From contig JAEEUS010000003.1 of NCBI GenBank assembly GCA_016290615.1, positions 59,525 through 123,524 on the forward strand: 64,000 bases of DNA, read 5' to 3'. Each line of letters begins with the position of its first letter. Position 1 is the first letter of the stretch. The notes under the pieces were generated by a model. That model was not told where the DNA came from. It searched no databases and worked only from the letters and a program-made list of their open reading frames with translations. Positions 42,826-51,478 of the stretch are shown here, in pieces. The DNA comes from Lachnospiraceae bacterium. Its GTDB lineage: Bacteria > Bacillota > Clostridia > Lachnospirales > Lachnospiraceae. Position numbers and translations under genes: made by a program.

Positions 42826-43220
42826 TGTAAAGCCTCGCTATCAGAATCATTACTCTTCACAGGAGCCGATGTATCAAGATTCACTGCCTTTTTGTTAAGT
42901 TCATCTATAAGCGCTCTTGCAGCTTTTTTGCCGGGGAGGGCAACTTCCATTAGTTCACGACCCTGTGCAGATATGACAAGGTACTCTAATTCTATATCCC
43001 CGTCTCCACAGCAGATATTCGCATGAAGCCTTCTTACTCTTCTGAATATCTTATCTGCATCATTATAAGAAATAAAATAGTATCTGAATCCCTTTTTTAC
43101 AAATAGGTATCCATCGGAAACGATAACAGGACCGATACTATGACCGCTTTTGCATATAGATATCAGATCAGTCGAATTATTTGCATTTGTATTTGGGGAA
43201 ATCAAAGATACATATTTCAT
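42822..43220 (-). CDS. Hypothetical protein, 132 residues, in the ilvB-cstA unit
   Basis: Not recognised. The first 100 residues look like a small beta-rich domain (IGPVIVSDGYLFVKKGFRYYFISYND, with IFRRVRRLHANICCGDGDIELEYLVI), reminiscent of a membrane-binding or PH-like fold only in its strand pattern. The C-terminus is low-complexity Ser/Asp. It starts 4 bp after aroB and overlaps the next gene by 4 bp. Confidence 0.7.
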   Translation of the reverse strand: MKYVSLISPNTNANNSTDLISICKSGHSIGPVIVSDGYLFVKKGFRYYFISYNDADKIFRRVRRLHANICCGDGDIELEYLVISAQGRELMEVALPGKKAARALIDELNKKAVNLDTSAPVKSNDSDSEALQ

Positions 43221-43224
43221 AAAT

Positions 43225-44337
43225 TTACATTGCCATTATTATCTTTCTGGCACGATCCTCTTCTACTTCAATGGCATATACATTTTCTGAGAATTCTTTT
43301 ATCGATCCTATACCGTTTTGTAAAACAAATCTCAGCTTGCCGTTTTTAACTTTCTTATCAGTATAAAGCTTTTTAACAAGGTCTTCTCTGTCAATATAAT
43401 CGGGTATGGCAACAGGCAAACCTGTTTTTTTAAGAAGGGCTATTACTCTGTCTTTTTCGTTTGCATTTATTAGATCAAGATCGTAAGCAAGATTAACTTC
43501 GGCAACAAGTCCAATAGAAACGGCTTCTCCGTGCATAAGTTTGTAATCACTTACCGTTTCGATTGCGCGACCTACTGTATGTCCCAGGTTAAGTATTTCT
43601 CTTAATCCTGATTCAAGCTCATCTTTCATGACAACTTCATACTTTATCCTAACATTCTCACGAGCTATATGCATGCAGGCTTCCTTATCAAGAGAAAGGA
43701 TCCTGCCAATATTCTGCTCGAGATATTCAAAAAATGAAGCATCAGCTATACATGCGTGCTTTATTGTTTCAGCTAGACCATCGATTATCTGTCTGTTTGA
43801 CAGAGTTTTCCATGTCATTATATCAAGGTATACTTTTTTAGGTTGATTGAATAAGCCAATAAGATTTGTAGCAAGTGGTGTGTCCACGGCGGTCTTGCCA
43901 CCAACCGAGGCATCAGCTGCAGCAAGCAGAGTCGTTGCATAATTAATAAAGGGAACACCACGACCGTAAGTACCGGCTAAAAAACCGGCAAGATCAGTTA
44001 CTACTCCTCCACCGACTGCTATGATAGCGCAGTCACGTCTGTAGCCTTTTTCAAGCATCTGATCCTCAATCAGAGCTTTGGTTTCGCGTGTTTTGCTTTT
44101 TTCACCTTCGGGAAAAACGAAAATATCAGTATTGAAACCGGCATTTATCAATTTGGCCGAAATTGGTTTTGCATAAAGCTCATTAACGACATCGTCTGTT
44201 ATTATTGCAAATCTCTTTGTTTTTCCAAGAAGTCCGTTCTTTATATCTTCAACAAGCCTATCCTGCAAATTAAAATCAACGACTATGTCGTAGCTGTCAT
44301 CTATGATCTTTTTTAGATCAACTCGAAATATACTCAT
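43225..44337 (-). CDS. aroB: 3-dehydroquinate synthase AroB
   Basis: 370 residues, normal length. It converts DAHP to 3-dehydroquinate in the shikimate pathway, with NAD and a metal. Signatures are FPEGEKSKTRETKALIEDQML, AVGGGVVTDLAGFLAGTYGRGVPF, PTTLL-like NYATTLLAAADASVGGKTAV and the metal ligands in LNLGHTVGRAIE and MHGEAVSIGL. It stands alone from other aro genes, 20 bp after ilvN copy 2. Confidence 0.97.
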   Translation of the reverse strand: MSIFRVDLKKIIDDSYDIVVDFNLQDRLVEDIKNGLLGKTKRFAIITDDVVNELYAKPISAKLINAGFNTDIFVFPEGEKSKTRETKALIEDQMLEKGYRRDCAIIAVGGGVVTDLAGFLAGTYGRGVPFINYATTLLAAADASVGGKTAVDTPLATNLIGLFNQPKKVYLDIMTWKTLSNRQIIDGLAETIKHACIADASFFEYLEQNIGRILSLDKEACMHIARENVRIKYEVVMKDELESGLREILNLGHTVGRAIETVSDYKLMHGEAVSIGLVAEVNLAYDLDLINANEKDRVIALLKKTGLPVAIPDYIDREDLVKKLYTDKKVKNGKLRFVLQNGIGSIKEFSENVYAIEVEEDRARKIIMAM

Positions 44338-44357
44338 GAATCCCCTTCTGGCTGTAG

Positions 44358-44840
44358 TTATTCTTCAGAGCATTTCTGAAGAGCAAGACAACCGGTTCTG
44401 GCAACTTCAATAATACTAACACCTGTGAGCATCTTTATAAACAGAGCCGTTCTTTCAGGTGTATCACACATCTGGATAATCATATGTGTCTTGCTCATAT
44501 CGACAATAGAAGCACCCATGATATCACAGTTTTCCATGATATCTCTTCTGGTATTTTTATTGTATTTTAACTTGATGAGCATAAGTTCTCTGCTTATGGC
44601 ACTTGGTTCATCAAAAGTCTTAACCTTGATTACATCAAGCTTTTTATTCAGTTGTTTTTCAATCTGTTCAATTGTGCGCTCATCTCCGCTGCTGACTATT
44701 GTCATACAGGATACATCGGGATTGTCAGTCTCTCCAACAGCAAGGCTGTCAATATTGAAACATCTACGACTGAACAATCCTGCTACTTTGCATAAAACAC
44801 CGGATCTGTTTTCGACCAGAACGGAATATATTCTTTTCAT
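44358..44840 (-). CDS. ilvN: Acetolactate synthase small (regulatory) subunit, copy 2
   Basis: 160 residues, ACT domain MKRIYSVLVENRSGVLCKVAGLFSRRCFNIDS followed by the C-terminal domain ending EVARTGCLALQKC. It is clearly a paralogue of the product at 39853-40359, sharing the N-terminal pattern but diverged in the C-terminal half and richer in cysteine. It lies 11 bp after ilvB with GGGAG, so it is the direct partner of that catalytic subunit. Confidence 0.92.
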   Translation of the reverse strand: MKRIYSVLVENRSGVLCKVAGLFSRRCFNIDSLAVGETDNPDVSCMTIVSSGDERTIEQIEKQLNKKLDVIKVKTFDEPSAISRELMLIKLKYNKNTRRDIMENCDIMGASIVDMSKTHMIIQMCDTPERTALFIKMLTGVSIIEVARTGCLALQKCSEE

Positions 44841-44851
44841 ACCTTATCTCC

Positions 44852-46471
44852 CTAGCAGTTTGCCAAAGGATTTATCATGCATTCCATAAGATATCTTGTG
44901 TCATCCTTTAGGAATTTCTTGATAGCTCCGTCAACTTCATCCATATTATTAACTCTGATGAATGGCATATCATAAGCGGCAGCGAGTTTTTCAAGATCAG
45001 GATTACCGCTAAGATCTACAACCGAATAATTATCTGCATAATTATAATGCTGAAACTGTCTTACCAATCCGAGATAACCATTATTGAATACGATTATTTT
45101 AACAGGCACGTCATTCTGTCGTATAGTTGCGAGTTCGCACATACTCATCTGGAATGATCCGTCACCGCATACTGCAACTACCTGCTTATCCTTTGCTGCC
45201 ATTTTTGCTCCCATAGCAGCGGGAATTGAATATCCCATTGTTCCCATGCCACCGGTTGTCAAAAACTGGCCATTAACAACTCTTGCATATCCGCATGACC
45301 ACATCTGATTCTGGCCTACATCAGCAACATAGATTGCATCATCATCCATGGCCTCGGTGAGCTTTCTTATGAAAGCGGGAGCGTCAACGTATTTTGAGTT
45401 TTGAGCCGGTTTGTCACCAAGTCTTGATTTGTATTCTGCGAGTTTTTCAAGCCATTCTGTGTAATCAGCGTCATATTCCTTAACCAAAAGATCATCAAAA
45501 ATATAATATGCATCACCGACAAGAGGTATTGATGGACCAGCATTTTTACCTATCTCAGCCGGATCTACATCTATATGAATCATTATCTTGTCCTTGGTGA
45601 TAAGATCAGGCTGGTTTACTGCTCTGTCAGCAACTCTTGCACCAACTACCATTATGACATCGCATTCGGCTACTGCCCTGTTTGCGTACGCCTTGCCATT
45701 ATTGCCGACCATTCCAAAGTATAAAGGATGATCGGTAGGTAAAACTCCTATTCCCATCATCGTTGAAACAACGGGAATGTTATGTTTGGTGGCAAACTCT
45801 TCAAGCTTGTCTCCGGCATCTGATAAAAGAACTCCACCACCTGCATAAATCAGAGGTCTTTTAGCTTTTTCAAGTTCTTTTATCACCTTGTTGATCTGGA
45901 CCATATTGCCTTTTACGGTAGGCTTGTATGTTCTCATATTGACTTCACTTGGGTATGTGAATCTTTTCACTTCTGCTTGCTGCATATCAATGGGAACATC
46001 AATGAGCACAGGCCCTTTTCGTCCTGTATTGGCTACATGAAAAGCTTCCTTCATAATACGAGGGATATCGTCGACATCACGAACAAGATATGAATACTTA
46101 ACAAATGATTCACATGCTCCGGTGATATCTGCTTCCTGAAATACATCCCCGCCCATAAGCTCACTCTTGACCTGACCGGTAATACAAACAAGAGGAATGC
46201 TGTCAGCAAACGCCGTTGCGATACCCGTGATCAAGTTGGTTGCACCAGGACCGCTGGTTACAGCACACACTCCGGGTATGCCTTTCTTTACTCTGGTATA
46301 TCCGCTGGCGGCATGAGCAGCTGACTGCTCCGTTCTAACAAGAGTGGAATGTATTTTCCCGGAGGCTCTTACAGCTTCGTAAAACGGAGCTATAGCAACA
46401 CCCGGATAGCCGTATATTTCAGTAACGCCTTCTTCAATAAGGCATTTTACCATTATATCTGCACCGGTCAT
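44852..46471 (-). CDS. ilvB: Acetolactate synthase large (catalytic) subunit IlvB
   Basis: 539 residues, slightly short for the family (about 550-570). Pyrimidine-binding Glu is in VRTEQSAAHAASGYTRV; GPGATNLITGIATA, the FAD-domain and the TPP motif GDGSFQMSMCELATI-N follow. It condenses two pyruvates, or pyruvate and 2-oxobutyrate, at the first step of Val/Leu/Ile synthesis. It heads the unit ilvB-ilvN-aroB-two unknowns-cstA from its own promoter. GGGAG lies seven bases before the ATG. Confidence 0.96.
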   Translation of the reverse strand: MTGADIMVKCLIEEGVTEIYGYPGVAIAPFYEAVRASGKIHSTLVRTEQSAAHAASGYTRVKKGIPGVCAVTSGPGATNLITGIATAFADSIPLVCITGQVKSELMGGDVFQEADITGACESFVKYSYLVRDVDDIPRIMKEAFHVANTGRKGPVLIDVPIDMQQAEVKRFTYPSEVNMRTYKPTVKGNMVQINKVIKELEKAKRPLIYAGGGVLLSDAGDKLEEFATKHNIPVVSTMMGIGVLPTDHPLYFGMVGNNGKAYANRAVAECDVIMVVGARVADRAVNQPDLITKDKIMIHIDVDPAEIGKNAGPSIPLVGDAYYIFDDLLVKEYDADYTEWLEKLAEYKSRLGDKPAQNSKYVDAPAFIRKLTEAMDDDAIYVADVGQNQMWSCGYARVVNGQFLTTGGMGTMGYSIPAAMGAKMAAKDKQVVAVCGDGSFQMSMCELATIRQNDVPVKIIVFNNGYLGLVRQFQHYNYADNYSVVDLSGNPDLEKLAAAYDMPFIRVNNMDEVDGAIKKFLKDDTRYLMECMINPLANC

Positions 46472-46509
46472 ATCTTTTCTCCCTAATCCTAATTAATCAT
46501 GTATTAAAA

Positions 46510-46538
46510 AGTATACACTTAAATATTTATCATGTAAA
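46510..46538 (-). promoter_or_regulatory. Promoter of the ilvB-cstA unit
   Basis: Minus strand TTTACA (46533-46538), 17 bases, TATACT (46510-46515), 38 bases before ilvB. The leader is too short for a T-box or attenuator. Confidence 0.85.
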
Positions 46539-46544
46539 ACATCA

Positions 46545-46952
46545 TCAGAATTTCTTAAAGAAATTACTGAGAGGTTGTACTACATTTCCAAGGTCTTCAA
46601 TAGCTTGATTAAGACCTTCAAAATCAATAGAATTTATGTTGTCAAAGGCTGTAACCAGACTTTCCGAACTATCATTGACAAGCTTCGTGACGGATTCAAG
46701 AGTTGTTTCCATTGTATCAATAGTAGATGTCATGTCATTCATTATCGATTGCGCCTGTTCTAATGTATCATTCGCAGTCAGCATTGTATCTTCTGCAACT
46801 TTTAATGCGTTTAAAACCGAAGGAATAACGCATGCAAAAAGAACAACGAACAAGGCCATCAAAAGCGCTGTCACTCGTGACCACATGAGTCGTTTTTTGT
46901 TAAGATCTCTTATCTGCTTTAAATAATCAAGAGTTTCGTTGTTGTTTTCCAT
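46545..46952 (-). CDS. Small single-pass membrane protein with helical extracytoplasmic domain
   Basis: 135 residues, not recognised. A basic cytoplasmic N-terminus (YLKQIRDLNKKRLMWSR) precedes one membrane helix (about 27-48). The rest is a helical, Thr/Ser/Asn-rich segment with heptad-like spacing and repeated TxDTxExxx patterns, similar to methyl-accepting or DUF948-type proteins. It follows metH by 27 bp with AAAGGA before the ATG, so it may be cotranscribed. No link to methionine metabolism is evident. Confidence 0.72.
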   Translation of the reverse strand: MENNNETLDYLKQIRDLNKKRLMWSRVTALLMALFVVLFACVIPSVLNALKVAEDTMLTANDTLEQAQSIMNDMTSTIDTMETTLESVTKLVNDSSESLVTAFDNINSIDFEGLNQAIEDLGNVVQPLSNFFKKF

Positions 46953-46979
46953 GATATCTGTTCCTTTCTGATATTCAAC

Positions 46980-49448
46980 TCAAGAGACCATATTAAGAAG
47001 TCTCTGACATAGTTTTACTGCAGCTGCAGCATCCTTACTGTAACCATCGGCTTTTATTTCATCAGCGTAGTGTTCGCTGGTTACTGCACCACCAATTACG
47101 ACCTTGGCTTTAAGACCATTCTCTTTCACAAGATTATTGACTATTTCCATCTGTTTCATAGTAGTAGTCATAAGAGCTGATAATGCGATTATATCGGCAT
47201 CATACTGTTTTGCAGCTTCGATTATTCGCTCTTTAGAAACATCCTTACCAAGATCTATAACATTGAAACCATAGTTCTTGAGCATTAGTGCCACAAGATT
47301 CTTGCCTATATCATGGATATCTCCTTCAACTGTGGCGATAACTATGACAGGCATCTCATCCTTGTTTGAACCGCTTGATAACAGTGGCTCGAGAATCTCA
47401 ATCGACATCTTCATAGTCTCTGCGCTCGAAATGAGCTGAGGCAGGAAATACTTCCCTTTTTCAAACAGATCGCCGACTTCATTTATTGCAGGTATCAGTA
47501 CATCATTTAAAAGAAACTGAGGTTCACATCCTGCATCTATACAATCATTGGTTATCTTTTCTACTGTATTCTTTTTCCCTTTTAATACTGCTGACCTTAA
47601 TTCGTCTTCCGGCTTTACTTCGCTTGTTTGAGAAGCCTGTTTGGAATATGAAGCAGCAAGTGATACATTGCCTCCGGACGAATCTATACCTGCTTCAGCC
47701 AAAGCGTTCATCTTTTCTATATAGATTGTATCTGAATCCTGCTTATTACGCAGAAGATTTGCTGCCAGTGCTGTGCTCATCAACAGATTCTGGTTCGGAT
47801 TTGATATGGCCATTGTAAGACCGTTGGCTATTGCCATGCTTAAAAATGTAGCATTAATATATCCTCTTTGAGGAAGGCCGAAGGAAATGTTGGATAGTCC
47901 GCATGTTGTTGCAAAGCCATTCTCATAACAGTATTTTATGGTTTCGAGAGTTTCGATACCGGCATTTTTATTGGCACCGACAGTTGCTACAAGTCCGTCA
48001 ACAACAATATCCTCTTTTTTGAATCCAAGCTTTAGAGCCTCGTGGCTAACAGTGTTAATAATGTCTATTTTTTCATCAAGGCTTTCAGGCAGACCCTTAT
48101 CTGAAAGAGGCAACAAGATGAACATTGCACCGTATTTCTGAGCAATCTTCAAAAGAGCATCTCTTTTATGACTTTCGTTAGATATTGAGTTGATCAGTGC
48201 TCTTCCGGGATATTTTCTTAGTGCAGCTTCAATGATATCTACATGTGATGAATCAATACATAACGGCAACTGCGTGACTGTTGAGAGTTCATCGATGGTT
48301 CTTAACATGAGTTCTTTTTCATCAACTCCGCTCATTCCAAGATTTACGTCAAGCAATGATGCTCCGTTGGCCTCCTGCTCTGTAGCAAATTCAAGTGCCT
48401 TTTCGATATTGCCTTCCAATAGCTGGGCTTGAAAAGCCTTCTTTCCGGTAGGATTAATCCTTTCACCTACGATCATGAAACTATCATCAAGAGTAAAAGA
48501 AACAGTTTTTCTTTCGCTCGTCAGATAATGAGTATTCGGTTTTCTTTCTATATTGATCTGCGATTTTACAAATCTCTTGTCAGATACCGCTTTTATATAG
48601 TCAGGATTGGTCCCGCAGCATCCACCGATGATTGTGGCCCCAGCATCGATAATATCCTGCATTTCATTTGCAAAGTTTTCGGGAGTATTGTCATAAACGG
48701 TGTCACCGTTATCATCAAGTCTGGGTATACCTGCATTGGGTTTGGCTATTACAGGAATATCAACAACCTCTCGCATTGCTCTAACATTTGCGCTCATATC
48801 CTTGGGGCCTGTAGAACAGTTTGTTCCTATAGCATCAACACCAAGACTTGCGAGGGTGATTGCCGCTGTTTTTGCATCCGTTCCTAGAAGCGTTCTACCG
48901 TCAGATTCAAATGTCAGGGTAGCCATTATCGGAAGGTCACAGGATTCCTTGATTGCGATAACACAGGCACGTGTTTCCTGAACACTCATCATTGTTTCAA
49001 CAATAAAAAGGTCGACACCACCTTTTATAAGCGCATTTGCCTGTTCTTTATATATATCTATGAGCTCTTCAAAATCCATAGGCCCCATGGGCTTAAGCAT
49101 AATACCGGTCATTGTCATATCTCCTGCGATATAAACCTTATGATCGGCATTTTCAACTGCTTTTCTGGCATTTTCAACTAGACCAATATTAATCTCTTCA
49201 AGCCTGTCTTCAAGTCCGTGTTCAGCTAACTTGGGTCTGTTTGCTGTAAATGTCGGTGCATAGACAATATCAGCACCTGCATTGGCATATGCTGACTGAA
49301 TAGACATCTGAACATGAGGATTATCTATCATCCACGCTTCAGGACATACTCCCTGTGGCATGCCTTCTTTAATGAGACATGAACCCATACCGCCATCAAG
49401 AAGTACTATTCTTTTTTGAGTTAATTCTTTAAATTCCTGTTTAGTCAT
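46980..49448 (-). CDS. metH: Cobalamin-dependent methionine synthase MetH (without reactivation domain)
   Basis: 822 residues. Residues 1 to about 290: homocysteine methyltransferase with zinc cysteines in GTNCSTGP and GGCCGTNP. About 310-600: pterin-binding domain (GERINPTGKKAFQ, LDVNLGM). About 610-820: cobalamin cap and binding domain with DIHDIGKNLV (lower axial His) and the DADIIALSALMTTTM strand. The SAM-binding activation domain of Escherichia coli MetH is missing, as in many Clostridia, where another protein reactivates the enzyme. The start lies 18 bases behind a terminator with no space for a promoter, and no cobalamin or SAM riboswitch is seen. Confidence 0.95.
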   Translation of the reverse strand: MTKQEFKELTQKRIVLLDGGMGSCLIKEGMPQGVCPEAWMIDNPHVQMSIQSAYANAGADIVYAPTFTANRPKLAEHGLEDRLEEINIGLVENARKAVENADHKVYIAGDMTMTGIMLKPMGPMDFEELIDIYKEQANALIKGGVDLFIVETMMSVQETRACVIAIKESCDLPIMATLTFESDGRTLLGTDAKTAAITLASLGVDAIGTNCSTGPKDMSANVRAMREVVDIPVIAKPNAGIPRLDDNGDTVYDNTPENFANEMQDIIDAGATIIGGCCGTNPDYIKAVSDKRFVKSQINIERKPNTHYLTSERKTVSFTLDDSFMIVGERINPTGKKAFQAQLLEGNIEKALEFATEQEANGASLLDVNLGMSGVDEKELMLRTIDELSTVTQLPLCIDSSHVDIIEAALRKYPGRALINSISNESHKRDALLKIAQKYGAMFILLPLSDKGLPESLDEKIDIINTVSHEALKLGFKKEDIVVDGLVATVGANKNAGIETLETIKYCYENGFATTCGLSNISFGLPQRGYINATFLSMAIANGLTMAISNPNQNLLMSTALAANLLRNKQDSDTIYIEKMNALAEAGIDSSGGNVSLAASYSKQASQTSEVKPEDELRSAVLKGKKNTVEKITNDCIDAGCEPQFLLNDVLIPAINEVGDLFEKGKYFLPQLISSAETMKMSIEILEPLLSSGSNKDEMPVIVIATVEGDIHDIGKNLVALMLKNYGFNVIDLGKDVSKERIIEAAKQYDADIIALSALMTTTMKQMEIVNNLVKENGLKAKVVIGGAVTSEHYADEIKADGYSKDAAAAVKLCQRLLNMVS

Positions 49449-49466
49449 ATTAATTCCAAATAATTC

Positions 49467-49508
49467 AAAAACACCAAAGATCCTTGCAAATACATGAACC
49501 TTTGGTGT
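49467..49508 (-). terminator. Terminator after the lipoprotein gene, in front of metH
   Basis: Nine-base-pair stem ACACCAAAG/CTTTGGTGT (49471-49479 with 49500-49508), a 20-base loop, then a T run on the minus strand. It lies 8 bp after the lipoprotein stop. Confidence 0.8.
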
Positions 49509-49516
49509 CTGATTAC

Positions 49517-50161
49517 TTACTTTGTATTTTCACCGTTCTGAGCATTTTCTGTTTCTGAAAACTCGTTCTCATCGCTTTGTGGTTCGTACTCATCATAGAG
49601 ATCTGCATCATCGTCACTTTCTGTATCGCTGTTTTCGATGCTTTCAACCTCCGGAGCAACTGTATCCTCATTTACAGGATTAAAATCGGTAGCTTCTTCT
49701 TCAGTTATTGATACACCCTCACCTTCAGGTACACCACCCTGCAAGATTACGGATATATAACTGACTCGAGTTAATGCTCTATCATAATTCTGTTTGGCCA
49801 TATCGACAAGCTGTTCATCAGCGTTATCGGGATCGGCAGCCCATTCTTTATAAAGCCTGTCAGCTTCCTGCATATATGTATATGCATCATCTGCGAGTTC
49901 TTCGCAGCCACTAAAGTTTTTGGGTACCTCAAGTTCTGACATAAGTCTGAACTGTTCAGTAAGCTTATCCAGCTGATCACAAACAAGCGCTGGAGCCTGA
50001 GTTTTTGATTCATCAATAAGATCTATTGTTTCTGTGATAATGGAAATATTACCTTGAAAAGCCATCATGCCATCATAATATGCTTCAAGTTTTTCAGTAT
50101 TTCCGCATCCACATAAACAGGAGATGCTAATTACAGCTAATATTATACAAAACTTTTTCAT
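49517..50161 (-). CDS. Predicted lipoprotein with acidic tail
   Basis: 214 residues. Signal peptide MKKFCIILAVISIS ends at a lipobox (CLCGC; the lipidated Cys is about residue 19). Residues about 25-140 are helical and hydrophilic (ETIDLIDESKTQAPALV, KLTEQFRLMSELEVP); the last 60 are a Glu/Asp/Asn-rich disordered tail. I know no function. It should sit on the outer face of the membrane. It is monocistronic: an extended -10 promoter before it and a terminator behind it. Confidence 0.75.
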   Translation of the reverse strand: MKKFCIILAVISISCLCGCGNTEKLEAYYDGMMAFQGNISIITETIDLIDESKTQAPALVCDQLDKLTEQFRLMSELEVPKNFSGCEELADDAYTYMQEADRLYKEWAADPDNADEQLVDMAKQNYDRALTRVSYISVILQGGVPEGEGVSITEEEATDFNPVNEDTVAPEVESIENSDTESDDDADLYDEYEPQSDENEFSETENAQNGENTK

Positions 50162-50197
50162 ATCTCTCCCATATCTATATAATGTGTATATTTATAA

Positions 50198-50206
50198 AGT
50201 ATACCA
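50198..50206 (-). promoter_or_regulatory. Extended -10 promoter before the lipoprotein gene
   Basis: Minus strand TGG-TATACT about 37 bases before the start; no good -35. Confidence 0.5.
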
Positions 50207-50260
50207 CAACATATAATAACACATTATCAGTAAAGTGGGTAGTATTTTGTTAAATCACAC

Positions 50261-50296
50261 AAAAAATATAAGGCAAAACCATAGAGGTTTTGCCTT
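50261..50296 (-). terminator. Second terminator downstream of the GGGtGRT gene
   Basis: Perfect 11-base-pair stem AAGGCAAAACC/GGTTTTGCCTT (50270-50280 with 50286-50296), then ATA and six T on the minus strand. It lies 78 bp beyond the first terminator, with no gene between. The 264-bp gap 50162-50425 holds only these two hairpins and the lipoprotein promoter. Confidence 0.85.
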
Positions 50297-50373
50297 ATCC
50301 TATCCTCTGAAAAATGAACATTTCCTGATTATGATGTTAACAAAAAAGAATGAGTTATACAATAATTTCAAAC

Positions 50374-50401
50374 AAAAACAGGGATGCCTAAGCATCCCTG
50401 T
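50374..50401 (-). terminator. Terminator of the GGGtGRT gene
   Basis: Perfect ten-base-pair stem ACAGGGATGC/GCATCCCTGT (50378-50387 with 50392-50401), TAAG loop on the minus strand, followed by a T run; 24 bp after the stop codon. Confidence 0.9.
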
Positions 50402-50425
50402 AAATCAATGATATTTTGATTTTAA

Positions 50426-51445
50426 TTAGAATTTTCCAGCCTTTGCTGCTTCTTCAATTGAAACAGCAGTTGAAACTGTCATACCAACCATAGGGTTATT
50501 ACCAGCACCGATAAGACCCATCATCTCTACGTGTGCAGGAACTGATGAAGAACCAGCGAACTGTGCATCTGAATGCATACGTCCCATTGTATCTGTCATG
50601 CCGTATGAAGCGGGACCAGCAGCCATGTTATCGGGATGAAGTGTACGTCCTGTACCGCCGCCTGAAGCAACTGAGAAATACTTCTTGCCAGCTTCAACTC
50701 TTTCCTTCTTGTATGTACCTGCAACGGGATGCTGGAATCTTGTAGGATTAGTTGAGTTACCTGTGATAGAAACATCAACATTTTCTTTCCACATGATAGC
50801 AACGCCTTCGCAAACATCGTTAGCGCCATAGCAGTTAACCTTTGCACGAGGTGAATTTGCATCCTTTGAATAGCACTTGCGAGATACTTCCTTAACTGTA
50901 TTAGTGTAAGGATCATATTCAGTCTCAACAAATGTGAAACCATTAATACGTGAGATGATCTGAGCAGCATCCTTACCAAGACCGTTAAGAATAACTCTTA
51001 AGGGCTTTGTACGAACTTTGTTTGCCTTTTCTGCAATACCAATAGCACCTTCAGCTGCAGCGAATGACTCGTGACCTGCAAGGAATGCGAAGCATTCTGT
51101 CTCTTCTTCGAGGAGCATCTTGCCTAAGTTTCCGTGTCCAAGACCAACCTTACGTGTGTCAGCAACAGAACCGGGGATGCAGAAAGCCTGGAGGCCTTCA
51201 CCAATTGCAGCAGCTGCATCAGCAGCTCTTCTGCAGTTTTTCTTGATAGCGATAGCTGCACCTACAGTATAAGCCCATTTAGCGTTTTCAAAACAGATAG
51301 GCTGGATACCTTCGATCAGATGATAAACATCGATACCTGCAGCATCACAAATTTCTTTACATTCTTCTATTGATCCGATGCCATACTCTTTGAGCTTGGC
51401 AAGGATCTGAGCTTCTCTTCTTTCATATGATTCAAATAAAGCCAT
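50426..51445 (-). CDS. GGGtGRT-family protein (function unknown)
   Basis: 339 residues. It carries the motif that names the family, GGGTGRT at about residues 262-268, in SVASGGGTGRTLHPDN. Other blocks are GLGHGNLGKMLLEEETECFAFLAGHESFAAAEGAIG and TGNSTNPTRFQHPVAGTYK. It has several cysteines but no membrane helix or signal peptide, so it is cytosolic. No biochemical function is known to me. It follows the IscU-like scaffold gene by 33 bp with a strong GGAGG site, and the pair is probably highly expressed. The association suggests an iron-sulfur or cysteine-based role. Confidence 0.88.
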   Translation of the reverse strand: MALFESYERREAQILAKLKEYGIGSIEECKEICDAAGIDVYHLIEGIQPICFENAKWAYTVGAAIAIKKNCRRAADAAAAIGEGLQAFCIPGSVADTRKVGLGHGNLGKMLLEEETECFAFLAGHESFAAAEGAIGIAEKANKVRTKPLRVILNGLGKDAAQIISRINGFTFVETEYDPYTNTVKEVSRKCYSKDANSPRAKVNCYGANDVCEGVAIMWKENVDVSITGNSTNPTRFQHPVAGTYKKERVEAGKKYFSVASGGGTGRTLHPDNMAAGPASYGMTDTMGRMHSDAQFAGSSSVPAHVEMMGLIGAGNNPMVGMTVSTAVSIEEAAKAGKF

Positions 51446-51478
51446 CTTAAAATCCTCCTTAGTCCTAAACTCTTGCTC

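Noticed and set aside
48429..48887. Plus-strand open frame of about 150 codons inside metH
   Set aside because: It is antisense to the well-conserved metH reading frame, has no ribosome site or family resemblance; long antisense frames are expected from codon bias.
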